Source: Serinibacter salmoneus
GTDB lineage: Bacteria > Actinomycetota > Actinomycetes > Actinomycetales > Beutenbergiaceae
Assembly: GCF_002563925.1 (NCBI RefSeq)
Contig: NZ_PDJD01000001.1
Coordinates: 1,370,973-1,434,972, forward strand
Direction of reading: 5' to 3'
Length of the DNA: 64,000 nucleotides
Positions 41,661 to 49,751 of this stretch are shown in pieces; the first letter of the stretch is position 1; each line of letters begins with the position of its first letter. The position numbers and the translations under genes were made by a program. Under the pieces are notes generated by a model. It made no database searches. It was not told the origin of the DNA and was given only the letters and a program-made list of their open reading frames with translations.

Positions 41661-42626
41661 CTAGGCCCCGGTGACCTGCGAGGCCTCGGTGAGGGTGCCG
41701 ATCTCCTCGGCCGAGAGCTCCAGGCTCATGGAGGCCATCAGCGCCGGCAGCTGGCCGGTGTGACGCGCGCTCGCGATGGGAGCGGCGATCGTGGCCTGGG
41801 CGCGAAGCCACGCGAGCGACACCGTGGCCACCTCGACCACGTGCGCAGCGGCGATCTCGTCGAGCGCCGCGAGCACCGCGCGGCCACGGTCGTCGAGGTA
41901 CTTCCCGGCGCCGCGGGCGCGGGGCGAGTCGTGGCTGGTGCCGTCGCGATAGGAGCCCGCGAGGAAGCCGGACGCCAGCGCGCTGTACGGCAGCACCCCG
42001 AGGCCGAAGCGCTCAGCCGCGCCGCGCAGGCCGTCCTCGAAGCCACGCTCCATGAGGTTGTAGTGCGGCTGGAGGGCAACGGGCGCGTGCAGACCGTCTC
42101 GCTCCACGGCCTCGAACCACTCAGCGATCCGCTCCGGGGTGTAGTTGGAGATGCCGATCTCCCGGATCAGTCCCTCGTCCTTGAGCCGGGAGAACGCGGC
42201 TGCGGTCTGCGCGATGGGGGTGTCGGTGTCGTCGAAGTGGGCGTAGTAGAGGTCGATCCGGTCGGTGCGCAGGCGCTGCAACGAGGCGCGCGCCGCCGCT
42301 GCGACGTTGGAGGCGGACAGGCCGCGGAACTGCGGGTGCTTGGAGACCTTGGAGGCGATCACGACGTCGTCGCGCCGTCCGGAGGCAGCCAGCCACTGCC
42401 CGATCAGGGTCTCGCTCTCACCGCCGTCGTTGCCCGGCACCCAGGCCGAGTACGCGTCCGCCGTGTCGACCATGCGGCCGCCTGAGGCGAGGAAGGCGTC
42501 CAGCACCTCGAAGGTCGCGGTGCGGTCGGCCGTCCATCCGAATACGTTCCCGCCCAGCACCAGCGGCGCCGCGGCGAGGTCGAGCGTGCCCAGGGTGGTG
42601 GGTTCCGTGTCGCTTCCGGTGATCAT
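41661..42626 (-). CDS. Aldo/keto reductase
   Basis: 321 residues. NADPH-dependent AKR fold: LVLGGNVFGW at the N-terminus, the catalytic tetrad Asp-Tyr in MVDTADAYSAW, Lys in VVIASKVSKHPQF, His in YYAHFDDTDTP, then REIGISNYTPERIAEW and LQPHYNLMERGFEDGL; the C-terminus has the cofactor loop PIASARHTGQL. Close to the YajO/IolS-like oxidoreductases. Its stop codon TAG is the CTAG target of the adjacent IS481, and the duplication preserved it. ATG has AGGTGA upstream. Confidence 0.92.
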   Translation of the reverse strand: MITGSDTEPTTLGTLDLAAAPLVLGGNVFGWTADRTATFEVLDAFLASGGRMVDTADAYSAWVPGNDGGESETLIGQWLAASGRRDDVVIASKVSKHPQFRGLSASNVAAAARASLQRLRTDRIDLYYAHFDDTDTPIAQTAAAFSRLKDEGLIREIGISNYTPERIAEWFEAVERDGLHAPVALQPHYNLMERGFEDGLRGAAERFGLGVLPYSALASGFLAGSYRDGTSHDSPRARGAGKYLDDRGRAVLAALDEIAAAHVVEVATVSLAWLRAQATIAAPIASARHTGQLPALMASMSLELSAEEIGTLTEASQVTGA

Positions 42627-42670
42627 GTCACCTGCAACGCAGTGCAGCGTCTCGTATTCCCGACAACCGT

Positions 42671-43351
42671 TCAGTCCCGGTCGGCCTCGGATCCCGACTC
42701 CCCCGGGCGTTCCTCCAATGTGAGGTACCTGCCCTCGCTGCGCTGGATGAGCTTCTTGGCCACGAGCACGGCGAGCAGGAACAGCACGACAATGCCCACG
42801 AACAGGTAGCCCGCATAGTGCGCGCGGTCGGCGAGTTCGCGGTAGGTGCCGGCCGCGGCGGCGGCGACCGAGACGTACGCCGTGGTCCACACCACGCACG
42901 CGGGCAGGGTCCAGGCGAGGAAGCGCCGGTAGGTGTAGGTGCTCATACCCACCGTGAGCGGTACCAGCGAGTGCAGCACGGGCAGGAAGCGGGACAGGAA
43001 GATCGCCACACCGCCGCGGCGTTCGAGGTAGAGGTCGGCCCGGCGCCAGTTGTCCTCCCCGATCCGGCGGCCCAGTGCCGAACGCCGGATCGCAGGGCCG
43101 AGCATGCGGCCCAGCCAGAAGCCGATGCTCTCCCCCACCAAGGCGCCCAGCACCACGGCGACCCCGAGCAGCACGCCCTGCAACGGTGTGGTCACAGCGG
43201 TGCCGGCCACGATCACCACGGTGTCGCCGGGGAAGATCAACCCGATCAGCACGCTCGTCTCCAGCATGATGCCGAGCCCCGCGAGAAGGGTGCGCAGCCA
43301 CGGGTCGACCTCGGCCACGGCGTCGAGCGCCGCGCTGATCACCTCGTTCAC
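42671..43351 (-). CDS. DedA-family membrane protein
   Basis: 226 residues, SNARE-associated/DedA fold with about five membrane segments. Family marks: GLIFPGDTVVIVAGTAV, GESIGFWLGRMLG, the FLSRFLPVLHSLVPLTVGMSTYTYRRF segment with the conserved arginine region, and the C-terminal LFLLAVLVAKKL. DedA proteins act in undecaprenyl-phosphate/phospholipid flipping and envelope stress. Start: GTG 43351 is 7 nt after GGAG; GTG 43357 is the alternative. 44 bp upstream of the aldo/keto reductase in the same direction. Confidence 0.9.
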   Translation of the reverse strand: MNEVISAALDAVAEVDPWLRTLLAGLGIMLETSVLIGLIFPGDTVVIVAGTAVTTPLQGVLLGVAVVLGALVGESIGFWLGRMLGPAIRRSALGRRIGEDNWRRADLYLERRGGVAIFLSRFLPVLHSLVPLTVGMSTYTYRRFLAWTLPACVVWTTAYVSVAAAAAGTYRELADRAHYAGYLFVGIVVLFLLAVLVAKKLIQRSEGRYLTLEERPGESGSEADRD

Positions 43352-43441
43352 CCACACACTCCGATCGGTCCGAGCGGCTTCGCACCGGTACCTGCGACGA
43401 GCCTAACCGAGCGGCAGGAAGCACCTGATCGCGAGGAGTCC

Positions 43442-45010
43442 TCAGCCCACGAGGTCGAGCGTCACGTCGTAGTCGTACTGGGAGTAGTGGGTGTCGTTGC
43501 TCGGGGCGTAGATGCGCGTGGTGGTCTCGCCGGTGGCGGCGTCGATCGTGACGAGGGTGACCCCGTTCGCCTTGTTCCCGGTGACATCGTTGTTGAGGAT
43601 CGCGGCCACGGTGTTCCCCTGCGCGCCGGTGTCCGTGCGCGTGGCAGACGACCCGATATGACCGGAGAACACCATGGAGATGTTGGGGTACTTGCTCACG
43701 AGCTGGTCGTAGACATAGCGGCCGTTGGTCGCGTTGTTACCCACGGCGCCCCCGTGGATGCTGCCGTCCCACGAGAGGTAGTAGTGGGTGGACAGGAGCA
43801 CGTTGTGCTCGGGGTGCGACTCGACCACGTCCTGCGCCCAGGCGACCGCCTCGGCCCGCGGGTTGTACTCGAGCGAGAGCACCATCCAGTCCTTGCCGCC
43901 GGCGCTGAAGGTGGAGTAGACGTTGTCGACCTTCCCCGCCTCGAACGCGCCGTCGACCCCGCCGAAGTCCTCCGCGGTGAAGTTCTCGTTGAACTCCTGG
44001 GTCGCGCGCAGCAACTTGCTCGTGTGGCAGGCGTCTGCACCGAGACGGGCCTCGCACTCCCCGGAGTTGATGTAGGCGCTGCCACCCACCCCCACGGCAC
44101 GGGTGTCGTGGTTGCCGATGCTCAGCACGAACGGGATATCGGCCTCAGCGAGGATGTCGGTGGCCTCGCTGGCGACGTCGTACTGCGACTGGTCCAGCCA
44201 TCCCCAGTTCACGACGTCCCCGGAGTGCATCACGAACTCCAGGTCGAGGTCGTCGGCGTTCTCAGCGAGCCAGCTCGTCAAGCCGCTCCAGCGTGGATCC
44301 CGCGTACCGACCCACGTCTGGGTGTCCGGGATGACGGCCACCGTGAAGGTGGAATCGGCGTCAGGCTCAGGCTCAGGCTCAGGCTCGGGTGTGGGAACGG
44401 GAACGGGCTGTGGCGACGGGGCCGCAGCCGCGCCGTCTGCCACGAAGTCCTCCCCCGGCGCGGCGTAGAACGCCACCTTCTCGTAGGTCCAACCCTCCGA
44501 CTCGAGCCGGGCGCGTTCGAAGTCGCCCGCGGCGAAGGCGTGCATGGTGCCCTTGAGCAGTCGGTGCACCTCGATGCAGCCCTCACCGCCGTTCGCTGCC
44601 GCGTAGAACGGGGACCCCGAGCGGATGTACCCGTACTTCGCGACGGCAGTGTCTACCTCGCCCCCCGCCTGGATCCACACGAAGTTGCCCGTGCGCGGGT
44701 GCCACAACCGGACCAGTTCGACGAGCCCCTCACGCTCGTGGATGCTCGCCTCGAACGGCGAACCCCAGGAGTCGTCGAAGCCGTAGTGCGTCATCGCGCC
44801 GTCCGCCTCGCCTCCCCACTGGGTCAACAGGGTCTGATCGGTGCTCGACTTCACCCGCTCGTGGATCGGGTCCTCGAGAGCGGAGCAGGCGGCGGTGTCC
44901 GCCGAGGCGGTCGTCAGTGGCGTTCCGACCACCAGGAGTGCGGACACGGGGGCGGCAGCGAGCAGGGCGATGGCAGTTCGAGTGGTCAGGCGGCGCTGTG
45001 GCAACGTCAT
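43442..45010 (-). CDS. Secreted metallophosphoesterase with N-terminal DUF5648-like repeats
   Basis: 522 residues. Sec signal peptide (TRTAIALLAAAPVSALLVV, cleavage near TASA-DT), then about 150 residues with two repeats of the kind VRLWHPRTGNFVWI / HRLLKGTMHAFAAGDFERA with GWTYEKVAFYA, like the DUF5648 wall-associated repeat. A Pro-Glu linker follows, then a calcineurin-like phosphoesterase: VAVIPDTQTW, MHSGDVVNWG, LSIGNHDTR, LLSTHYYL and FSGHIG supply the metal ligands. Substrate unknown. Start ATG 45010 has AAGGA upstream; ATG 45028 would add six residues but has no SD. Confidence 0.85.
   Translation of the reverse strand: MTLPQRRLTTRTAIALLAAAPVSALLVVGTPLTTASADTAACSALEDPIHERVKSSTDQTLLTQWGGEADGAMTHYGFDDSWGSPFEASIHEREGLVELVRLWHPRTGNFVWIQAGGEVDTAVAKYGYIRSGSPFYAAANGGEGCIEVHRLLKGTMHAFAAGDFERARLESEGWTYEKVAFYAAPGEDFVADGAAAAPSPQPVPVPTPEPEPEPEPDADSTFTVAVIPDTQTWVGTRDPRWSGLTSWLAENADDLDLEFVMHSGDVVNWGWLDQSQYDVASEATDILAEADIPFVLSIGNHDTRAVGVGGSAYINSGECEARLGADACHTSKLLRATQEFNENFTAEDFGGVDGAFEAGKVDNVYSTFSAGGKDWMVLSLEYNPRAEAVAWAQDVVESHPEHNVLLSTHYYLSWDGSIHGGAVGNNATNGRYVYDQLVSKYPNISMVFSGHIGSSATRTDTGAQGNTVAAILNNDVTGNKANGVTLVTIDAATGETTTRIYAPSNDTHYSQYDYDVTLDLVG
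44361..44384 (-). repeat. 6-bp tandem repeat coding the Pro-Glu linker
   Basis: Four TCAGGC units give the (PE)n linker between the repeat domain and the phosphoesterase domain; length change would stay in frame. Confidence 0.75.
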
Positions 45011-45227
45011 GAGGGGGTCCTTGGCCATGATCGAGGATAGAGACTGTTCAGAAGTGTCTGGACACCTCTGCGGCGATCATGCTAAGTGGCAGGTCGTCCA
45101 CGGTGGGGAACCGGAGTGATCCGCGTGATGTGCACCACACCTCAGTCGGCGCAGCCGCGCTCACCCACCCGTTCTCCCCGAACTCCACGAGTGTGGTCGG
45201 GTTGATCACCGCACGGCCCACGATGAC
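45011..45227 (-). other. Non-coding stretch upstream of the phosphoesterase gene
   Basis: About 220 bp. An open frame crosses it on the minus strand from inside the tRNA (down to 45048), but its beginning is tRNA sequence read as protein and the rest has no recognisable family. I see no certain gene. Confidence 0.4.
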
Positions 45228-45265
45228 GAATGGCCCGAACCCACATCCGTGGGTTCGGGCCATTC
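45228..45265 (-). terminator. Perfect 17-bp hairpin downstream of tRNA-Pro
   Basis: GAATGGCCCGAACCCAC (45228-45244), loop ATCC, exact complement 45249-45265. It lies 24 bp after the tRNA 3' end in the direction of transcription. No T tract; the long GC stem alone suggests an actinobacterial terminator. Confidence 0.7.
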
Positions 45266-45289
45266 CGATGTCCTGAGACATCACACGGT

Positions 45290-45362
<73 letters not shown>

Positions 45363-45386
45363 TTGCCCCGTAGGGCCTCGGACACT

Positions 45387-46648
45387 CTACACCGCCACAG
45401 GCCAGTCTCCGAACTCGTCCGCGTGCAGGCGGTCGTAGAGTGCATCGAGCCGACCCGCCACGGGCCCATCGGCCGGCTGGAGGGCCTCGACCGACTCGAG
45501 GTAGCGCTCCTGACGGGACGGTCCGGGTGCGGCGCGGAGGCCGCGCTCGTTCGGCAAGGCAACCCGCCCGTCGGGCAGCCTCAGAAACGCCTGTCCCAGG
45601 GGTGTGCGCCACAGGAGCGAGCCATCATCCAGGCGTGTGGAGCGATGGCCCTCGTGCGTGCGAAGCCGATGATGTCGGCGACACAGCGCCACCAGGTTCC
45701 CGGCGCTGGTCGAGCCACGCGGCCACTCGATGACGTGATCGAGGTCACACCACCAGGCCGAGACGCAGCAGCCGGGCGCCTGGCAGATGCCGTCCCTCGT
45801 GCGGACGTAGCGGCTCAGTGTGGCTGAGGGTCGATAGCCCTCGCACGGGGGTGGGACGACGCCCGGGAGTGGCTCGCCTGCGGCGTCGGCGTGGTGCACG
45901 ACGGGCGTCACCACCTCGACCCAGGGGCGATCGACCAGCGCGGGCACCAGGCGCGGCGCGATCGGCCCGACCCCGACCACCTGCGGCACGTCCCGTCCGG
46001 CCACGCATGCTGCGGGCGGCTGGTACCCGAGGAACGGCGACCGGGCGACGGGATCGGCAGCCTCAGGGGCCCGGATCGCACAGGCGTCGGCATCCACCAG
46101 GCTGACCGCCTGATCCGCCTTCCCCGCCTGGGCCCGCGGCGACGCAACGATCCGCACCACGGCCCGTCGGCGTCGAACGTGAAGGTGTCGTCGGTCGCAC
46201 CGCGGACCCCGGCCGTCCCGGTGACCAGGGCCTGCTGCGCCATCGCCACGAGGACGTCCGCACGCAACTGCTGCAGCGAGCGTGCATCGCCCGCCGCATG
46301 GGCGGCACGCGCAGCCGCCTCGCACGTGGCATCCAACGCGGCGGCCGCGGGCGCCGGCACGGTGGCCCCGAGCGTGGCCATTCCGTGACCGCGTGAGCGC
46401 ACCGGGTGCACGCGCCCGGCCCGCGCGCGGTGCGCCGCATCGGCGCGGTGCGTCACCTGCAGCGCCTCGCCCAGCCGATTCCGCGGCACCGTGGCCGGGC
46501 AGATGTCCCACGAGAGCGTCGGGTCCTCGACCTCCGCCCACTGCGGACCCGAGGTGTCGAAGGCGCCGAGCGAGGCAGGGGCAAGGACTGAGGGAGTGGC
46601 TGGGTCAAGGGCGCAGGCGAGCAGTGCCGCCCCCTCCGCAACGACCAC
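45387..46648 (-). pseudogene. DUF222/HNH endonuclease gene, frameshifted
   Basis: Two overlapping frames give one DUF222 protein. The first (46648 to about 46150) carries DUF222 helices (RLGEALQVTHRADAAHRAR, LDATCEAAARAAHAAGDAR, LRADVLVAMAQQAL). The second (about 46150 to 45387) carries the continuation and a good HNH: RDGICQAPGC, WWCDLDHVIEWPRGG-like segment (CDLDHVIEWPRGSTS), NLVALCRRHHRLRTHEG. The switch occurs near 46150. The N-terminus also looks short for the family. A sequencing error would restore it; otherwise it is a decaying gene. Related to the partial gene at the left edge. Confidence 0.8.
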
Positions 46649-46726
46649 CTAGCCCGTCCCCATGACGATATGATACGCCTGTTCGACTCATGGCGCCAGG
46701 GTCGAACGACGCCTGGGGATGGACGC

Positions 46727-48217
46727 CTACTGCAGCGCCGAGGTCAGCCGCATCGCGTTGTCGAGGTACTTCAGGTGCCTCGGGCGCGCCAACCACTCCT
46801 CGAGCAGCAGCTCGCGGGAGATCTCCCGGTAGTGGTCCTCCACCGCGCGCATGCGCGTGGTGATCGGCTCGCCGAGCATCATCACCGAGATCTCGAAGTT
46901 CAGCGCGAACGAGCGCATGTCCATGTTGGAGGAACCGATCACGGCGATGTCGTCGTCGACCGTGAAGTGCTTGGAGTGCAGGATGTACGGCGCCGGGTAG
47001 AGGTAGATCCGCACCCCCGCCTCCAGCAGCGTGCGGTAGTAGGACGCCTGGGCATGTCCCACCATGAACTGGTCGGACTGCTCCGAGACGAACAGTTCCA
47101 CCTCAACCCCGCGCTGCGCGGCCGCCTTCACCGCGTACAGCAGGGACTCATCCGGCACGAAGTACGGGCTGGTCAACGAGATGCGCCGGGTCGCGGAGTA
47201 CATCAGCGTGGTGAACAGCGCGAGGTTGTTCTCCGCGCGCACCCCCGGGCCGCTCGGCACCACCTGGCAGGACACGCTCCGCACCTGTGCGCCGTCCCCC
47301 ACCCGCACGGGCTCGGCGACCTCGACATCGAGCACCTCGGAGGTCTCGGAGTACCAGTCGGTGGCGAACACCGCGTCCAACGCCGAGACCGCGTGCCCAC
47401 GCAGCCGCACCATGCACTCCACCCACTGCCGCCCCAGCCGGTGATTGCGGGCCTTGTGATAGCCGCGTTCGGTGAGGTTGAGGGACCCGGTGAACGCGAC
47501 GGCGCCGTCCACCACGAGCAGCTTGCGGTGGTTGCGCAGGTCGGGGCGGCGGAACCGGCCCCGCAGCGGCATGATCGGCAGCATCGGGTACCAGCGGATC
47601 CCCGTGGCATCCAACCGCCGGGTGAAGTCCCGGTACCCCGCCAGACGCCGCGAGCCGATGTGATCGAACAGCAACCGGACGTCCACCCCGCGCTCGGCCG
47701 CCCGTGCCATCGCCTCGAACAACGGGCCGGTCAGCTCGTCCCAGGCCGCGATGTAGAACTCGGCGTGCACCGCGCGCTGGGCCTGCTCCACCTCCGCGGT
47801 CATCTCGGCGATGACGTCCTCGTACTGCTCGATCACGAGCACGTCGTTGTCCGCCACCAGGGGCAGCGCCCCGAGGTTGTCGTTGAGCCGCACCACGGCG
47901 GGCATCAGCGGTGAGGAGTCGGCGGGCGGGGCGACCGCGGGGAACGCCCCGACCTGTTCCCGCACCCGCTTACGGGCCTCGATCTGGCGCAGGTGGCGCC
48001 GTCGGCCCACATCCACGCGCCCGAAGAGCCAGAAGATGATCAGCCCGGCCACCGGGATGAACATGATCAGCAGGATCCACGCCATCCCCGTGGAGGGCTT
48101 GCGGTTGCCGGGGACGACGCCGACGGACAGCACCCGCACCACGCCGTCCAGGACCAGGGCGAGCACGCCGGTGACGGCGACGATCACGGACCAGTCGATG
48201 CCGGTGTCAGTGAACAC
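46727..48217 (-). CDS. cls: Cardiolipin synthase (phospholipase D family)
   Basis: 496 residues. Two N-terminal membrane helices (IVAVTGVLALVLDGVVRVL; MAWILLIMFIPVAGLIIFWLFG, a PLDc_N domain), then two PLD domains with HKD motifs: NHRKLLVVDGAVAFTGSLN and HSKHFTVDDDIAVIGSSNMDMRS. Makes cardiolipin from phosphatidylglycerol, or from PG and another phospholipid. Start GTG 48217 has GGGAGG 5 nt upstream; GTG 48223 overlaps that SD. It overlaps the end of the PLP-lyase-like gene by 11 bp, so the two are coupled. Confidence 0.92.
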   Translation of the reverse strand: MFTDTGIDWSVIVAVTGVLALVLDGVVRVLSVGVVPGNRKPSTGMAWILLIMFIPVAGLIIFWLFGRVDVGRRRHLRQIEARKRVREQVGAFPAVAPPADSSPLMPAVVRLNDNLGALPLVADNDVLVIEQYEDVIAEMTAEVEQAQRAVHAEFYIAAWDELTGPLFEAMARAAERGVDVRLLFDHIGSRRLAGYRDFTRRLDATGIRWYPMLPIMPLRGRFRRPDLRNHRKLLVVDGAVAFTGSLNLTERGYHKARNHRLGRQWVECMVRLRGHAVSALDAVFATDWYSETSEVLDVEVAEPVRVGDGAQVRSVSCQVVPSGPGVRAENNLALFTTLMYSATRRISLTSPYFVPDESLLYAVKAAAQRGVEVELFVSEQSDQFMVGHAQASYYRTLLEAGVRIYLYPAPYILHSKHFTVDDDIAVIGSSNMDMRSFALNFEISVMMLGEPITTRMRAVEDHYREISRELLLEEWLARPRHLKYLDNAMRLTSALQ

Positions 48218-49751
48218 CGTCACCTCCCGTGGGGGGTTCGAAGCCGCGCGCCAGGAGCTCGATCAGCAGGCGCTCCACGACCGGCGCGGGGAGTTCTTCG
48301 ACCAGGGCGAGCACCGGGGCCAGGTCGTCGGGCAGCGCACCCGCGCCCTCGGCGCCTGTCAGCAGCCCGGCGGACTGGAGCGCCGCGAGCGCAGCACCCG
48401 AGGTCATGACGGCCCCGCCCTGGGCATCACCCTCCCGGAAAGCGGCCACCAGGGCGGCCGCCTGTTCGCGCACGTCCAACGGCGCAGCGCCGCGCACCTC
48501 GGCGGCGGCCGCGGCGGCCGCGGCAACGAGCGGCTCCAGGACCTGCGTCGTGACCGGGGTGATCGTCAGGTGCGCGGTGTGCGGCAGGCGGGTCCCGTCA
48601 GCCTGCCGGTGACCGGGCTGCTGCTGGATCGCGAAGCCATGCCGCCCCATGGCATCCGCCCACCGGTGCGGGTCCACGCGCTGCGCCGCTGGCACGGCCT
48701 CGTCGGCCGCGAGGGCGATCATCGGACCGACCCGCTCCCCCACGATCCGTAGCCCCTCGATCTCGCTCAGCGCCTGCGCGAGGGAGGACGTCGTGGCGGC
48801 CAGGCCCCGGGAGATCTCTTCGAAGCCGCGGCGCCCGAGGTGGCGCAGGATCGCCCATGCGGCGGCCGCGGGCCCGGCGCTGCGCGAGCCCAGCAGGGTC
48901 GGGTTGACCACCGGGTACCCGGGCCAGCGGGCGGTGGCGAAGTACTGAAGGCGCTGCCGGTCGCGGCCGCGCTGGAGCAGGACGGAGGCGCCCTTGGGCG
49001 CGTAGCCGTACTTGTGCAGGTCGGCGGACAGGCTCACCACGCCCGGCACGCGCAGGTCCCAGGGCGGGAGGTCCTCGGGCCAGAATGCCAGCGCGAAGCC
49101 GCCGAGGCAGGCATCCACGTGCACGTCGACCCCGAGCGCCGCCGCCCGGGGCGCGACCTCGGCGATGGGGTCGAGCACGCTGACCGGGTAACTGGGTGCG
49201 GACATCACCAGCAACGCCACATCGTCGCCGAGGCGGTCCAGGAGGTCCGCCGCGCGCGGGCGCCCGGTCTCGGCGTCCACCGGCACCAGGTCGAGCCCGA
49301 GGTCGAACAGGTGCGCCGCCTTGTGGAAGGCGGCGTGCACGGTCGAGGGCGCCACCAGGCGCGGCACGCTCCCGGGGCCCGCGCCGCGACGGGCCCGCCA
49401 GGCATCCCGCGCCGTCTTCACCGCGAGCAGGCAGCTCTCGGTGCCTCCGGAGGTCACGCTGCCGACCACCTCGCCCGCGGAACTCCCGCCGAACGCCTCG
49501 ATCGCGAACGCGAGGATCTCCGACTCGATCACCGCGACCGAGGGGAAGGCCGTGGGGTCGAGCCCGTTCACCGGCAGCATCGTGTGAACCGCCTGGGCGG
49601 CGAGGTCGTCGAGCTCGGCCTGACCGGAGTCGTAGACGTAGGAGAGCAGGCGGCCTCCGTGGGTGGGGGCGTCGAGGGTCCGCAGCGCGCGCAGGCGGTC
49701 CATCACCGTGCTGGTGGGCTCGCCGGCCCCGGGTGGGGGTGGTGGGGTCAT
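48207..49751 (-). CDS. PLP-dependent decarboxylase, sphingosine-1-phosphate-lyase-like
   Basis: 514 residues, group II decarboxylase fold. It follows the S1P lyase pattern closely: PSVAVIESEILAFAIEAFGG, GSVTSGGTESCLLAVKTARD, APSTVHAAFHKAAHLF, VDVHVDACLGGFALAFW and the PLP lysine K247 in SLSADLHKYGYAPKGASVLL, then GYPVVNPTLLGSRS. About 100 C-terminal residues are extra. Eukaryotic relatives split sphingoid-base phosphates; the bacterial substrate is unknown. Coupled to an MFS_2 transporter before it (ATGA) and cls after it. ATG at 49751 has AAAGGA upstream; the in-frame codon at 49811 lies inside the transporter gene. Confidence 0.85.
   Translation of the reverse strand: MTPPPPPGAGEPTSTVMDRLRALRTLDAPTHGGRLLSYVYDSGQAELDDLAAQAVHTMLPVNGLDPTAFPSVAVIESEILAFAIEAFGGSSAGEVVGSVTSGGTESCLLAVKTARDAWRARRGAGPGSVPRLVAPSTVHAAFHKAAHLFDLGLDLVPVDAETGRPRAADLLDRLGDDVALLVMSAPSYPVSVLDPIAEVAPRAAALGVDVHVDACLGGFALAFWPEDLPPWDLRVPGVVSLSADLHKYGYAPKGASVLLQRGRDRQRLQYFATARWPGYPVVNPTLLGSRSAGPAAAAWAILRHLGRRGFEEISRGLAATTSSLAQALSEIEGLRIVGERVGPMIALAADEAVPAAQRVDPHRWADAMGRHGFAIQQQPGHRQADGTRLPHTAHLTITPVTTQVLEPLVAAAAAAAAEVRGAAPLDVREQAAALVAAFREGDAQGGAVMTSGAALAALQSAGLLTGAEGAGALPDDLAPVLALVEELPAPVVERLLIELLARGFEPPTGGDGVH

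Larger units (their letters stand above)
40591..41665 (-). mobile_element. IS481-family insertion sequence with 6-bp target duplication
   Basis: The element spans 40597-41659 (1063 bp). Terminal inverted repeats of 26 bp (40597-40622 and 41634-41659) begin TGTACTGACC and end GGGTTGTTGACG, with 3 mismatches. The flanks carry the direct repeat GCTAGG (40591-40596 and 41660-41665). This matches the NCTAGN target described for IS481 of Bordetella pertussis. One complete transposase gene lies inside, so the copy looks intact and recent. It landed between convergent LacI and aldo/keto reductase genes and leaves both intact. Confidence 0.95.

Noticed and set aside
42818-45040. 740-codon open frame antisense to DedA and the phosphoesterase
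   Set aside because: Both covered genes have clear domains; the antisense translation has none.
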